From Oryzias latipes (taxonomy: Eukaryota; Chordata; Actinopteri; Beloniformes; Adrianichthyidae), in contig NC_019876.2 of NCBI RefSeq assembly GCF_002234675.1, forward strand, positions 22,247,161 through 22,311,160: DNA of 64,000 bases, written 5' to 3'. Shown here piece by piece: positions 36,801 to 48,830 of the stretch (position 1 is the stretch's first letter; every line of letters begins with the position of its first letter). The notes beneath the pieces were generated by a model. It searched no databases. It had not been told where the DNA came from and saw only the letters and a list, made by a program, of their open reading frames with translations. The translations under genes and the position numbers were made by a program.

Positions 36801-38606
36801 CTGCAACCCTAAATTTTGAAGTTGTTTTTTTGATTCAGGCGAGACTTGAAGGAAGATTTTTATAAATGAGTTTTCATACTTTGTTTCATAACTACCAAAT
36901 CTTTTTTTATTTATTTAAGGCTCACCTCTCTATAGAGTAATAACTATCGCTCCTCTGCAGCTCAGCGTAAACTCTGTGAAGGGCAAGGTCAACGGCAGAA
37001 CAATCCAGTGCACATTCTTGGCTACAGTACCAGACCCTCTTGTTTCTGGAACTTCTAGAGCACGCAGAGCTACAGGCATCGCCCTTTCCGTCTCAACCGG
37101 ATCATACAACGCTAGTAAGAAGACATCTGAGACATTTTATTTGAAAATGTTTACATGTTTAATGGGTAGTATCACAGAATCAATGCAAGTATTTCCTCAG
37201 GTAAATTATTTTATAATCACTGTGTTTTCTTTTCTGATGTTTGTCACAGCTTCCAGTAGTGTGGGAACTCCAACCCCAGTAATTTCCACAAAGGTTGACA
37301 GCCTGACAGACATTAATGCTACTCTTGTCAATGAGATCTCCCCAAACACAACAGCTTCAACAGAAGGAAACACAACAGCTTTTCCTATAATTACCAGCTC
37401 TGCTGCAGCAGTTCCACCTCTACTGGTAAGTGATAACAAAAAATTTAGAAAAACGTATAAAGGCTATGAAATGGCATGACCTGTATGTCACATGCATGAA
37501 TATATTTGATTTTCCAGACTGCTGTGTCTAACAGTGGCTGCGGTTCTGAAAAACTCTGTGCAGCTGAGCCCTCATCATGCAACCCCGCTGTTGAAGGCAC
37601 CTGCTCCTTTTTGTCTGCCAAGCATAAGAGTGGTCAGATCTTTTCCTTTGAGCTTTCAGGACGGTCAAGTGGTTACATCGGCTCTGTCTTTTCTCCTACC
37701 ACTATTCAGGTATGACGGATGGTACTATTGTGAAACATAATCTTGTATTAAAGAGCTTTGTGTATCAAATGAATATAAAATGAGTCTGGTTTTATGACAC
37801 AGGGTAATAACGACTCAACCTATGTGTGCGCCAACAACAATGGTACTGTTAAATTCATCACTGCCGTCCTCAACGATAACACATTGACAGAGAAATCGGT
37901 GAGTTAAAATGAAATGGAAGGCCTGTTGTTGTCAAGCGATTTGAATTTTACATCTCTAATTTTTATTGGGGCCAATAAACATTAAATACACTCATGTTGT
38001 ACTATTTTACCTACTGTTACTCAAAGGGGCTTTTCCAATACTTTTTATCCCTTACACTACAGTGTTGTGTTCTTATTTCCCGCTTCATGTTATTCTGCAG
38101 CTGAACGTTACCTCTGGCTCTGTGAGGGGAACTATTACTGGAGATAAAATCCAGTGTATATTTGAGGCCACACTTCCGGACACCTCTAAACGAGCAGCAG
38201 GTTATTCAGTGTCAATATTAAGTGGAACTTTCAACTTCAGTAAGCATTTTCAAAGGCTCCCATTGATCCATCATTTGTATATTGCGTTTAGAAAGCTGTC
38301 CCTTTCTAATAATCTATTATTCTCATCCAGGTTCTGGAGCTTTAGGAACTCCTGAAACCCTTTTGAAAACCAATGTGGTAAACCTGACCGACCCTACCGC
38401 AAATGTCACCAGCCTTTCCAACATCAACGGTACAAATTCTGGAGTGGTGCCACACCACCAACCTTTAATACAAGGTACATAAAGCGATGCATGGTTTTCA
38501 CCACGGCACCAACATGATTTACAAAACATGACTTCTTTTTGCCTCTTTCCCTTTAGCTCTGCTAGTTCCTGTTGGCGTCTTGGCTCTCACCATCCTAGGA
38601 CACTGA
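33809..38606 (+). CDS. Gene B: GPI-type mucin-like protein with two DOMON-like modules
   Basis: Coding exons: 33809-34984, 35094-35285, 35387-35476, 36961-37114, 37250-37425, 37518-37709, 37803-37898, 38101-38239, 38331-38474, 38557-38606. All borders are GT-AG and the joined frame is open for 802 codons. The signal peptide closely parallels gene A (LLC/LLS start, TLSWGC, ending in FAQ). Residues about 72-365 are some 36 units of TTQSVAAG type, Thr/Ser-rich and likely O-glycosylated. Module 1 begins near 393 and module 2 near 597, each with the six-Cys pattern of gene A. The linker starts VGTPTPVIST and shares its frame and phase with gene A. The tail ALLVPVGVLALTILGH ends at the stop, fitting GPI anchoring. 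A long intron (35,477-36,960) lies within module 1. Expression is untested. Confidence 0.85.
34022..34900 (+). repeat. 24-bp coding minisatellite in gene B exon 2
   Basis: About 36 tandem 24-bp units of GGTACAACCCAGAGCGTGGCAGCG type, encoding TTQSVAAG. In the middle, units group into higher-order sets (TTKSVASG, TTQSVAxG, TSQKVExG). Units become more divergent towards the 3' end. Long antisense and alternate-frame open stretches here are by-products. Confidence 0.93.
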
Positions 38607-39270
38607 TTCAATCACTTCTCATCTATTAACAATTGCCAGTGAATGTACATTTTTGAAGCCAATTCCCACAAGAGTATTCCTTGTAGATTTACTTTCAAAT
38701 CCATGATGCAGTTTTCTGAATTATTTTACAAGTGTAAAATGGTGTAACAGTAGAAAACAATGAAGAAGAGTTCAACGTCTTGTATGCAAGTATTTAAATG
38801 CATGAATGTTGTATCTCTGCTCCTTCAAAGAGGTGTATGGGTCTTTAAAACCCCATAATTGGAGTTTACAAAAAGCTTTACCACTGTTAGTAATACATTT
38901 ATGTGCTTTTGACATGAAAAAGTATTTTTTGTAAAGCCTGATAACTTGATAACTAACCCTGGAAATGTAACCTTATGTCTGCTGAGAGGGTGTTGCTAAT
39001 ACCGGTAAATCATTTGAGATTTGGTCACTGAGACAGCTCAAAATTAGGATGTTAACAACAACCAATGAAAGTTAGTGTAATGGCTTCAATATTTTAACAC
39101 ATAAACACTGAAAGCATGTGTAGCTGCACAGTGAACAAGTGTGGGGGACAAATAATTGTAATATTAAGTTTAACAGGTTACCCTACCATTTTGCTCAAAT
39201 GATGAAAACATATTTATTTAAAAAAAACTCTTCTACTCTGAGGCTTCTGCAAATAAAGGAAATGTTGTTG
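38607..39270 (+). other. Probable 3' UTR of gene B
   Basis: AT-rich. AATAAA at 39,252-39,257. Part of it (GTATGCAAGTATTTAAATGCATGAATG) is shared with the gene A 3' flank. Confidence 0.5.
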
Positions 39271-39639
39271 TCAAATCTCCATTTTGTTGTGTATTTTATT
39301 CTTAACTAACTCTTTTACTACTGCTAACTACAGGTTCTCCTCATTTTAAGTATCTGGTGAATGCAGTGATGTAGACGTTATTGCAACACAGAGCTTACAC
39401 CAGACGGAACATTTGTATTATGAACTGCGTAAAGGCATCATTGGTGCAAATACTTCTCATCCCACTGGGGCAATGAGTGTGCTGATATTATCTTAAGCAC
39501 AAACAAACAACACTGCTATGTATATTAAAGTTGTATCACATAACTGTTGCGGCCTGCACTTAAGCAGGTCGCAGGTAATGAAGATAGTAGCATTGTTGTT
39601 GATCAGCTGCTGGTCTGACTGATCTGACAGTACCTGTTC
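39271..39639. other. Non-coding, nothing recognised
   Basis: No supported feature between the gene B 3' UTR and the Penelope-like fragment. Confidence 0.35.
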
Positions 39640-40037
39640 CAGCTCCAGGTTGAAGTGTACAGGAAGCTTACTCACACAGATCAGTACCAGTTATTTAATT
39701 CAAACCACCCTTTACAGCAAAAACTAGACATGATCAGGACTTTACAACACAGAGCCCAGGCGGTGCCCACAAGCTCTGACGGAAAGAAGAAAGAAGAGCA
39801 ATACATCCATCAAGCCCTCCGAACCTGTGGATATCCCAAATGGGCATTCACCAGATCCCTACAGGAAAACAAGACAAAAGGGAACAAGAGCCTAAAAGGA
39901 ACAGTATTTCAATTCCTTATATCTCAGGCCTGTCTAAAAAACTAAAAAGGATTTTTAGACAACACAATATCCCAGTTCATCTCAAACCAGTTAATACTCT
40001 CAGACAAAAACTGGTTAGCTCCCCAACCCCCAGCTGA
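39640..40037 (+). pseudogene. Penelope-like retroelement coding fragment
   Basis: KLTHTDQYQLFNSNHPLQQK, then IRTLQHRAQAVPTSSDGKKK, CGYPKWAF, LKRIFRQHNIPVHLKP and NTLRQKLV match the segment between the RT and the GIY-YIG nuclease of Penelope-type elements in fish. A frameshift near 39,940 separates the last blocks. The RT core and GIY-YIG motif are not visible. Recognition is from memory. Confidence 0.55.
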
Positions 40038-40348
40038 GGACAAAGGACTCTTAACAACCAGAAACCATGTAGTCTAAGTTGACAATACCATCCAGTTTCA
40101 GGTCTGACTCCATCCCCCTGAGCTACCAGATATACCAGCTCTTTTACCAGCTAATTCAGAATTGACAAAGCCTCTTGGATAAGAGGTGCAATGTCTCCTA
40201 ACTTTAAAAACTAAGTCCAGATGACAGCCCCTAAACCCACCACTGTGATGGAATCAACCTGGATGAATGAGAGTCTTCATAGACACACTGGACTCAGTAG
40301 TTAATGTCATTAGTCTTGGTGTGGACTGGTGTATTGCCATATACCTTA

Positions 40349-40715
40349 AAACCCCATCCATCCATTTTCTAAACCCATTTTGTCCCTTTTGTGGTCATGG
40401 CGCTACCGGAGTCGCAGGATTGCCAGGCTGGCGAACCTGGACAGGTCTCACACTGTCGCTGGGCCACAATCACACACCCATACACGCTCACATTCACACC
40501 CAGGGACAACTTAGAGTAACCAATTGACCTATGAAGCATGTTTTGGGATAATGGGAGAAGGCTGGAGTCCCTGGAGAAAACCCATGCATGAACTGGGAGA
40601 ACACGTAAACTGCACACAGAAGGGTTCCTAGCTTGTGATTCTTTTGGGTCCTCCAGCTGGGACTTGAACCACGGGCGCTAACTACTGCACCAGCGTGCTG
40701 CCCCCTTAAACACCA
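40349..40715 (+). mobile_element. Common fish interspersed repeat (CCATCCATCCATTTTCT family)
   Basis: Begins CCATCCATCCATTTTCTAAACCC. The body includes CCAGGCTGGCGAACCTGG, CACACCCATACACGCTCACATTCAC, GGAGAAAACCCATGCATG and GAACACGTAAACTGCACACAGAA, a very abundant teleost repeat. Its left part recurs at 62,863-62,985. Confidence 0.7.
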
Positions 40716-40739
40716 AGATGAATATTGTCATTTTAAATG

Positions 40740-41560
40740 TACAGGATATGCTCCATATGACTAGGAGCAAAATGAAGTGGAATTTTTGAATAAGCTTGCT
40801 TTGATCAGCACTTTTATCAAAAATGACAAGCATTCTAGTGTCTATGTCATTGGTGACATGAATGTAGATATCACAGAGAGGCAGTTATGTGTGATGACAA
40901 TAACTGCACAGACAGCATGCATCAGGTATTGTATAGTTATATAGTCAGTGCTTTACTTGAAGCAGGTGTGCCTTTCCGTAAATGCAAAAGAAAAGGAAAA
41001 TTTAGGCCATGCTGGAGCACTAAACCCCAAGCTGAAGCCCTGGATGTTGTACCTTCCTCGAATTTAGCCAGCAGGCCTAGACAGGGTTCTATCTTTGAGC
41101 ATAAAAAGCGTACAAATGTAAGTTATAAATATGTGAAAAGATTAATTAACAAGAACGAGCAAATTATAAGGACTGATCCATGACTAAAAAACTCTCAGAG
41201 CTTTTTGAAAAGAAGGAAAAGCTATTAATAACCACAACCTCCCTTACCCAACACTATAGATGAAGTCTCTGGCTTGAATAGGATTGTAGACATTTGGGTG
41301 CAGCATTATCATAAATTGTTTAACTGTGTTCAGAGTGAATCATGCTATGTTGAGAACATTGATTATGTTGAGTCTATTAAAGCACATGAGGTTTACAAAG
41401 CAATTTAAGAGCTATGTGAAAATAAAACAACTGGTATGGATCAATTTTCTGCTGGGGATCTTAAGTTTGCAAGTATGAGTTTAGTGCATCTTCTTGCCAT
41501 ATGCTTTACTGCCTTTGTTATGCCAAGTTTTATCCCAGACTCAATGATGAAACTACAAAA
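40740..41560 (+). pseudogene. LINE endonuclease-RT fragment (APE-type), degraded
   Basis: 40,820-40,880 reads KHSSVYVIGDMNVDI, an APE-endonuclease block (GDxN). Further on, RQGSIFEHKKRTNVSYKYVKR, then HYHKLFNCVQSESCYVENI-like sequence, KTTGMDQFSAGDLKF and MPSFIPDSMM fit the linker and RT start of fish non-LTR elements. Several stops and frameshifts. Clade not determined. Confidence 0.6.
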
Positions 41561-42400
41561 CAGGTGGGGAAACTGCAGTGGAAACAAGTTGCAGCAAAGC
41601 TCCCTTCTTGCAGGCTGGAGGTCAACACAGTGCTTTTAAAGGCTGCTGCCATCAGTTTGGGTCCATCCTTTCCAACACCACACCTGAAAGTAATCAGAAA
41701 GTATGATGCACGGGGCTTCTGTCCTCTATTCTCATCTACTTCTCTCTTCTATTCTTGATAATTTAATTATTACTTAGTTCTCTGTGTCTCTCTTTGGTGC
41801 AGTGCGATTCTTGTGTTGTCTCTCTTTCTCTCTCCCCTCTGGGGGAGAGGAAAGGAATCCAGATTCCAGTTGGCTTGTCTATGCTCCTGTACCTGGTGCG
41901 TACCTCGCCTCTGGCTCGTCTGCGCTCCTTCTCCTTTACTTTGCCGTGGACCTTGCATCTGGCTTGTCTTGCGCCCCCAGCCATCCTCTGTTCCATCTGG
42001 ATGAAGCTCATCTGCTACACTATTCAAATATGTAGTTGTAGAGTTAAATAAACTAATTCTTCTCTAAGAGTTCTGGTACATCACCTGTCCATCCTGGGAG
42101 AGGATCCATCTTCATCCCTGAGGTTTCTTCTTTTTTTTACATTCCTTTTTTACGAGTTTTTACTTACAGAGAAGGAGGGTCTGGTGCTGTTCCTCACTTT
42201 GATATGTATGAATGTGAGCACCCACTCGTTTTATTGGATTGGGAGGGGATGGTGCTCAGAGAGGAGGTTTTTTAGAGGATTGCTCACAAAAGCGTGACTG
42301 GATCAAAATATCACCACTGGTTTTCTGTTTTAGCCCCCCCAGCTGGGACTTGAACAAGTGGTCTTCTTGCTGAGAGGCAAGGGCGCTATTATTAAGGGCT
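41561..42400 (+). mobile_element. Repeat-derived non-coding DNA
   Basis: 42,075-42,185 (CACCTGTCCATCCTGGGAGAGGATCC, then CTGAGGTTTCTTC, then GAGTTTTTACTTACAGAGAAGGAGGGTCTG) matches a very common fish repeat. The CT-rich stretch 41,800-42,040 has open frames in several directions but no gene features. Confidence 0.4.
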
Positions 42401-43990
42401 TTGTATTAAACAGCTTTTGCAAATAAAAAGAAAGTTATAACTTCTTTTACAGTGGAGTGGATGCTCCCTCTCCAAACCCAGCAAGAATTTAGTGAGTGTC
42501 TGTGCCGTAAACTTCCTCCTGACGTGATTTCAATGAACAGATCCTCAGTTTATTGAGCTACAATCAACAGGTGCTGCTGTGTTACATGGATCTCTCAACC
42601 AGTCTCATATTTAGCATTGTTATCTGGGAAATATTTGAGGAAAAATCAAGGCAGGGAAGACATGTACAAAGTGAATGATTCTTTACAAAGTATAAATAAA
42701 TGAAATAGAGGATCATTTCTTTTGACTGAAACTGTGGGGAACACCACCCTGTGATCAGATTCTTCAACAAATCTAATCAGAGTTGCAAAGAAAGGCAGGT
42801 GTAGGTATCCAATCCGTACTAGTCGTATGTGCGAAATACGTCAACGTCCGGGCGGCATTACCGTTTTTTTAGGACGTCAAAAGAGCTGTTGACAACACAA
42901 ATTACCTCTTTAAATGTCACGGTTAGGATTAAATTGATGTAAGTGACGTAAGACCCGCTGTCCCGAAACACTGATGCCAACCTTCCACCAGAGGCAATGT
43001 GGGGTTTAATGTCTTGCCCAAGGACACTTTGACACATAGGCAGGCAAGGCGGGGATTGAACCTCCATCTTTTGACCAGAGGTTGACGGCCATACAACTGC
43101 ACCACGGCCGCCCAGCTTAAAGCTCTTCTAAAAAGTCAATCTGGCGCAGAGAGAGAGGGAGGTCATTCCAAAGTTGGGGAGCGACTGCCTTAAAGGCGAG
43201 GTCTCTCTTAGTTTCAAAACAAGTTTTTGGAACACATCAAAGATTCTTGTCAGTGGACCTCAAGGAACGTGCAGTTTAGGGAGTTAAGGGGTTAAACAGA
43301 ATCTTTCTTTATTTTTTTACTTTGTGACTTTATTTTACACGAGAGGTACAAAATAGGAGGAACAAATGGGCACAAAGGTAATTACAATTTAAAATGCATT
43401 CATAAAAGATGGGCCTGGCTGATGCAGCTGAAGAGATCACAATACTTCTCGTGTGTCTTAAAAAATAAAAAGCCAAAGGTTTTTTTTTTCATTGTGCAGA
43501 TGTGAAAGTTCACACAGATGTTCTAAAATGTTTGCGTCCCGTCTTCATGTTAGCTATCAAGCAAAGGTCCTTCTTTCGTTTGAAGTTTTTACGCTCAGCC
43601 TGACTCGTCTCTCATCCTATATTATTTTAAGAGTCACACTCCAGCAGCTTCAACTCCTCTCGAAATGCCTCCGCCCGCCCCACTAAATAGAAACCAGGAA
43701 GTGTTATGCTCTGTGACTTGTGGTGTTGGTATTTATGGTTTATTTAACTGTAAAAGATAGTTCTCATGAATGGTGTGAAGCTCCTCCTTGGTTTTGCGCG
43801 GTTGTAATTATGTCTCGTGTTAAGTCTGGACGTTATCTCTGACATGAGTTGTGAGACACCTCCTTGCTCCACAGTTTGTATATGAACCCATTAGGCGTTG
43901 ATCACATGCGAACACAATCAGTATCAATCTTTGTTTTAATTCCTATTTTTTCTTACTTGTGTCTTGTAAGTTAAGTTTAGTTTGTTGTAA
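42401..43990. other. Intergenic DNA with repeat pieces
   Basis: 42,985-43,110 (AATGTCTTGCCCAAGGACAC, then GGGGATTGAACC and GCACCACGGCCGCCC) is a common fish SINE/LINE tail. 43,120-43,260 is an unclassified interspersed repeat like 13,735-13,960. No gene C promoter or signal-peptide exon was found here. Confidence 0.45.
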
Positions 43991-44010
43991 TTTGCTGTTG
44001 CTTAAATTCA

Positions 44011-44367
44011 GAAGGCATCTATTACTAAGACTGGGTGCAGTTAGAAACAACAACAAAAACCGCAAAAACCTGCTCCTTTTTGTCTGCCGAGATTCAAGTG
44101 GTCAAATCTTTACCTTTGAGCCTTCAGGCCTGTCAAGTGTATCAATCGGCTGTCTTATCACCTTCAAGTTCTGCCATTAAAGACTTAAACAAAGTAAGAT
44201 GTTATCATGAGAACATCTTGTCTGAGGATAAATATGTAAACAAGTGTCAGGTACAAGTTTTCCAGTGCAAATGTTATGATGACTGTCAATTGTGTGCCAA
44301 CAACAGTGATGGTGATGCTACATTCTCCACTGTCTCATACTGGAAAGGAAGTCAGCTGACTGCTTGA
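44011..44367 (+). pseudogene. Gene C: decayed DOMON-like module (first two exons)
   Basis: 44,011-44,176 keeps ACCTGCTCCTTTTTGTCTGCC and GGTCAAATCTTTACCTTTGAG of the first module exon, but one base is missing between them (17 versus 18 nt in gene B), shifting the frame, and the N-terminal Cys region is scrambled. 44,254-44,367 keeps CQLCANNSDGDATF from the second exon and then stops. This module cannot be made. Confidence 0.75.
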
Positions 44368-45104
44368 AGATTCATCTTTTATCGGAGCAGAGAGAATGAA
44401 AAATTTGCATTTTGTACCTCTAATATCTGGGATAAAAGGATATCTCCATAAAAAGGAGCCAGTGGATGAAAGCCTTCGGAGCGAAAGGCCATTTGGAAAT
44501 TCACCACCATTTTATTATTTTTGTGTTATCCTAACTCTAGTCATCTCTGAAAATGCACCATGGCCGAAACAACCCCAAACATCTTGATCAACTCAACAGC
44601 CAACAAACGTCTGTGTGCTCGTGAAAAAACAGGATATGCTGATTAGAAAGCAAAAAATGAATCAGTGTTTTTGTGTGGGAAGCCAAACAGGAGCATTGAC
44701 TCAGTAAATGAACTGTAAATGAATGTGAAATAACATGAAATTAAAGCTGCAAGTGGCATTGTATCGCTGCAGGTTCTACGCCCCTCCACGCCCCCCCCCC
44801 CCCCCCCCCCTTTGACCTGCCCTCACTGGCTGAGCGCCTGCTACACGACCCCTCACTCTCCTCTTTTGCCCCTGCCACCCTGCTTAGAGCTGCATGTGAC
44901 AGATTTAAAAAAGATGGATAAACACTACTTTCAGAATGGCAGTTTTTCTGTTGGTTTTATCACCATAGCAATCAACCAGCAACAAATAGGTCTATGTTAC
45001 TTTTAAAAGACTTGGCAAAAATTAATTTTCGTCATTCTTTGGCAACAAAGGTTTTCCAACCACGCCAACATTCCTAATATATTCATATTGTATGTCATAT
45101 CATT
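44368..45104. other. Non-coding within the gene C remnant
   Basis: Contains a poly-C run near 44,780-44,802 and no supported gene. Confidence 0.4.
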
Positions 45105-46262
45105 TCATTAAGCTTGAGCTGTGGAAGCTGTGGAAGACATCCTGCGTGGTTCCGGTTCCGAAGACATTTCGGCCGACTGACTTCAAGGACTACAGACCGG
45201 TGGCGCTGACCTCTCATCTGATGAAGACGATGGAGAGGCTGGTGCTCACACATCTTCGTCTCATGGTCAGCCAGTCGATGGACCCGCTGCAGTTCGCCTA
45301 CCAGCCCGGTATCGGAGTTGAGGATGCTGTCATCTTCCTCCTGGACAGAGCTCTGTCACACCTGGACCAGACTGGGAGCTCTGTGAGAGTCATGTTTTTC
45401 GACTCAAACCGACTGCAGTATGTGAGGTCTCGCCACTGTGAGTCAGATATGATTGTCTGTAACACAGGAGCACCGCAGGGAACAGTTCTGGCTCCGTTCC
45501 TGTTCACTGTCTACACCGCAGACTTCATGTCCAGCTCAGCATCTGGTCACCTGCAGAAGTTCTCGGATGACTCTGCCGTTGTCGGACTAATCAATGCTCT
45601 CTGACAATGACAGAGAGTATAGAGAACTGATTCAGAACTTTGTGGACTGGTGCCAGCGGAACTACCTCCAGATTAATGCAGGGAAAACCAAGGAGCTGGT
45701 GGTGGACTTTCGCAGGCACACTCACTCTACATTAGCACCGGTGAACATCCAAGGAAGGGACATTGAGAGAGTGGATTCATACAAGTACTTGGGTGTTCAC
45801 CTCAACAATAAACTGGAGTGGTCACACAATACAGAAGCACTGTACAAAAAAGGACAGAGCAGGCTTTATCTGCTGAGGAGACTGAGGTCTTTTGGAGTGC
45901 AGGGACCACTCCTAAAGACTTTTTATGACTCTGTGGTGGCATCAGCCATCTTTTATGGAGCGGTCTGCTGGTGCAGCGGCATCTCGGCAGCGGACAGGAA
46001 GCGACTGGAGAAGCTGGTGAAGAAGGCCAGTTCCGTTCTGGGGCTGCCTTTGGACTCAATACAGGAGGTGGGAGAGAGGAGGATGGTAGCTAAGTTATCA
46101 TCCTTGATGGAGAACGACGCCCACCCCATGTATGAGTCTGTGTCCTCACTGTGCAGCTCCTTCAGCGTCAGACTGAGACATCCAAAGTGTCTGAAGGAGC
46201 GACACCGCAGGTCGTTTCTACCTTCTGCCATCAGACTTTACAACCTTAGCTGCTCCCAGTGA
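45092..46262 (+). pseudogene. L2-like reverse transcriptase, internally deleted and frameshifted
   Basis: The frame runs 45,092-45,604, then continues in another frame from 45,594 to 46,262. After VMFFD at about 45,400 the sequence jumps to LQYVRSRHCESD, so the stretch after the first catalytic Asp (normally FSSAFN and onward) is deleted. The F-S-D-D site remains. The C-terminal part (CWCSGISAADRKRLEKLVKK, RHRRSFLPSAIRLYN) is well preserved. It sits between the decayed second module exon and the third module exon of gene C. Confidence 0.82.
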
Positions 46263-46494
46263 ACCACGTTAATCAACGTCGTCGACTCTGTCCTATCTTA
46301 CCCTGTGCAGTAACCAATCATATGATCATCCTGTGCAATATTTTGGAATGTATGTGTGTATATTGTGTATATAGGTGTTAATACTTACTCCATAGTCTTA
46401 TTCTTTTATATACTGCTCTCTGTTCCTGTACTGCTGTCGCAATAAGGAAATTTCCCCATCGTGGGACTAATAAAGGAATATCTTATCTTATCTT
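45105..46494 (+). mobile_element. L2-like (Maui-type) LINE, 5'-truncated, inserted in the gene C remnant
   Basis: RT blocks: FRPTDFKDYRPVALTSHLMK, LQFAYQPGIGVEDA, NTGAPQGTVLAPFLF, FSDDSAVVG, then LQINAGKTKELVVDFRR and VDSYKYLGVHLNNKLEWS. The 3' end reads AAATTTCCCCATCGTGGGACTAATAAAGGAATATCTTATCTTATCTT-like, a hallmark of fish L2 elements with a short terminal repeat. Confidence 0.85.
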
Positions 46495-46814
46495 GAGCCA
46501 AAAATGTTACCATTTTATGGGTTAAAAAAATGTAAAACCATCTTTTTTTCCCAAGTAGCTTTCCAATAACGCTCAAGGAATTAGATGGGAGTAGATCAAG
46601 ATCCCATAGAGGAGTTTAAAATTTGTTATTGGTAGTAAAGGTGATTTTATGGGAGAAAATGTACATTTGTTAGGTTATCTGACAAATGAAGGAAGAATTA
46701 GTGGTTTGTAGATAACACCAATGCAGGGGTCACCTTTTTAAAAGGATCATACTTTGAAAAGAGGCTAAAAGTTGCACCTAAACAACCTATGTTAAGTGTA
46801 AATTATCATTGTCC

Positions 46815-48367
46815 TGAAGGTCAATGGTGCAACAATCCAGTGCACATTGTTGGCCACAGTACCAGAACCTCTTGATTTAATAAACAAGACTAGAGCCCGC
46901 AGAGCAACGGGTGTCACAATCTCAGTCTCAACAGGATCATTCGACGCAAGTAAGTCAACATTTGTACTGCGTCTTAAAGTGTTGAGATGAATTCCAAGAA
47001 CGTGATGATAGATTTCAGCACATAAACTGGGATATAATACTCACAAATAACCCTCTTTTCTTTGTCTCTTTCAGCCACTCAAAGTTTGGGAACACCGACT
47101 GCAGTAAAAAGAGCAGAAAATGTTGACCTGACACAGACTAATACTTCAGTTTTTAATGTACTTACACCTGCTATAGTTCCAGTATTACAAGTAAGTGATG
47201 AAAAAATATTGTAAGAAATGTTTAGGGTGAATAATGACATTAAGTGTATGTCTCATGGATTAATTTGTTTTATTTTGCAGACAGCTGTCTCTAACACCGG
47301 CTGTGGTACTAAAAAATTGTGTAGAGCTCAGCCCTCATCATGCAACCCTGCAGTTTCTGGCAGCACCTGCTCCTTTTTGTCTGCCAAGCAGATAAGTGGT
47401 CAGATCTATTCCTTTGAGATTTCAGGACAGTCAAGCGGTTACATCGGCTCCCTCTTATCCGTTGACACTACTTGGGTATGTCAGGCTTTGTCATCCAAGA
47501 CATTAACACCATGGAAACATAACCTCAAAAATCTCATTTTATGTATGAAGACAAATGTGCAAACAAGTATCATGTCTGTTTTCCAATTCAGGGTAATAAC
47601 GATTCTGCCTATTTGTGTGCCAACTACAATGGTAATGTCACATTCATAACTGCCCTTTATGATGGGACTCAGCTGATTGTAAGCTCGGTACGCTCTTTTA
47701 TTTTTTTTGGAGTAGTGTTGGTGTCAATTTCCTTATACCTAACACAAAGTTAATGTTGAATGAAAAACAAGAGTGCTGATAGAGCTTTTTTTTTTACCTT
47801 CTCTGAGGCCCAAAACATTCACACACACCTTCACTGATGGTGGCAGAGTGGGCTTGTAATGTGGGGTGCAGCGCTGAATTTTGTTATTCCTCTGCAGCTG
47901 AATGTGACCTCTGGATCTGTGTCAGGCAGAGTTGATGGAAGCACAGTCCAATGTACATACGAGGCCACACCTCCAGATACCAATACTCGAGCAGCAGATT
48001 ACGCAGTTGCCGTCATCAATGGAACCGATAACACTGGTAAACACCATCCATGTCTGCCATTTTGGCCTTTTATGTCAAGCTGTGCAAACAAAACATTGAA
48101 CTGTCTTCCATTTGCAGTTAATAGAGCTTTGGGAGCTACCTTCATTGTATTCAACACCAGTATATTAAACCTGAGTAATGTTACAAATAGTTCTCCTGGC
48201 ATGGTGCCACATCAGCAATCCCTTCTGCATGGTAAATAATATGTGATTTTCAGCTGGATGTAGGTTTTATTTAAATGTACACAAGCACTTCAGATTTGTC
48301 TTTTTCCCTTTCAGTTCTGCTGCTCAGTGCTGGTATTCTGGGTCTCACCATCCTGACAGGACACTGA
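46815..48367 (+). pseudogene. Gene C: 3' half with an intact terminal DOMON-like module and GPI-type tail
   Basis: The third exon of a preceding module at about 46,815-46,949 keeps IQCTLLATVPEPL and TRARRATGVTISVSTGS but its 5' splice-acceptor region is degraded. Downstream exons are clean: 47075-47190, 47281-47475, 47592-47687, 47898-48036, 48118-48231, 48315-48367, with GT-AG borders and a continuous frame to TGA. The module has the full six-Cys pattern, and the tail VLLLSAGILGLTILTGH fits GPI anchoring. No signal peptide or promoter is visible upstream, so as placed this is a partial gene or pseudogene. AATAAA at 48,624-48,629. Confidence 0.78.
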
Positions 48368-48830
48368 TTCAAATGACACGTCCGTCATGGCTGATCTTAA
48401 CCCTTAGTCAAGTGCTCAAGAAGGTTCCTTTATTTGAGATATGCAATGAACAAAATATTTTTTATTCCTACCTGAAATGATTATGCTATGATTAAATTAT
48501 GAAGCTGATGTCGGCTGATTTTTTATAACTGAGCTCATTTATCCTTTTGAATTTAAAGAATTAACACATATGTGTTGTCTCAGTGTGATAATTGTTGGAG
48601 CCAAAAAAGTGAAAGTGTAAATCAATAAAATCTGATTCCAGTAGAGGTTACTGTGTCAGACGCAGAGGTTAATTTTGCTGTCAAACTTAAAAAAAAACAA
48701 ACAAGTTATTCTATTTCAACCCTGTGTTTTTTTCTGGCCAATTGGACCGCGGTTCTGTGACTGATCTACCAAGTTTAAACTGTAGTACAAGTGCAGTAAC
48801 TCTTTTCATCCACTAAGCCAGGGGTGTCAA
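48368..48830 (+). other. Former 3' UTR of gene C
   Basis: AT-rich non-coding DNA with the AATAAA noted for gene C. Confidence 0.4.

Noticed and set aside
41763..42051. Several overlapping 60-85-codon frames on both strands
   Set aside because: CT-rich repeat-derived DNA with no domain; all frames open by composition.
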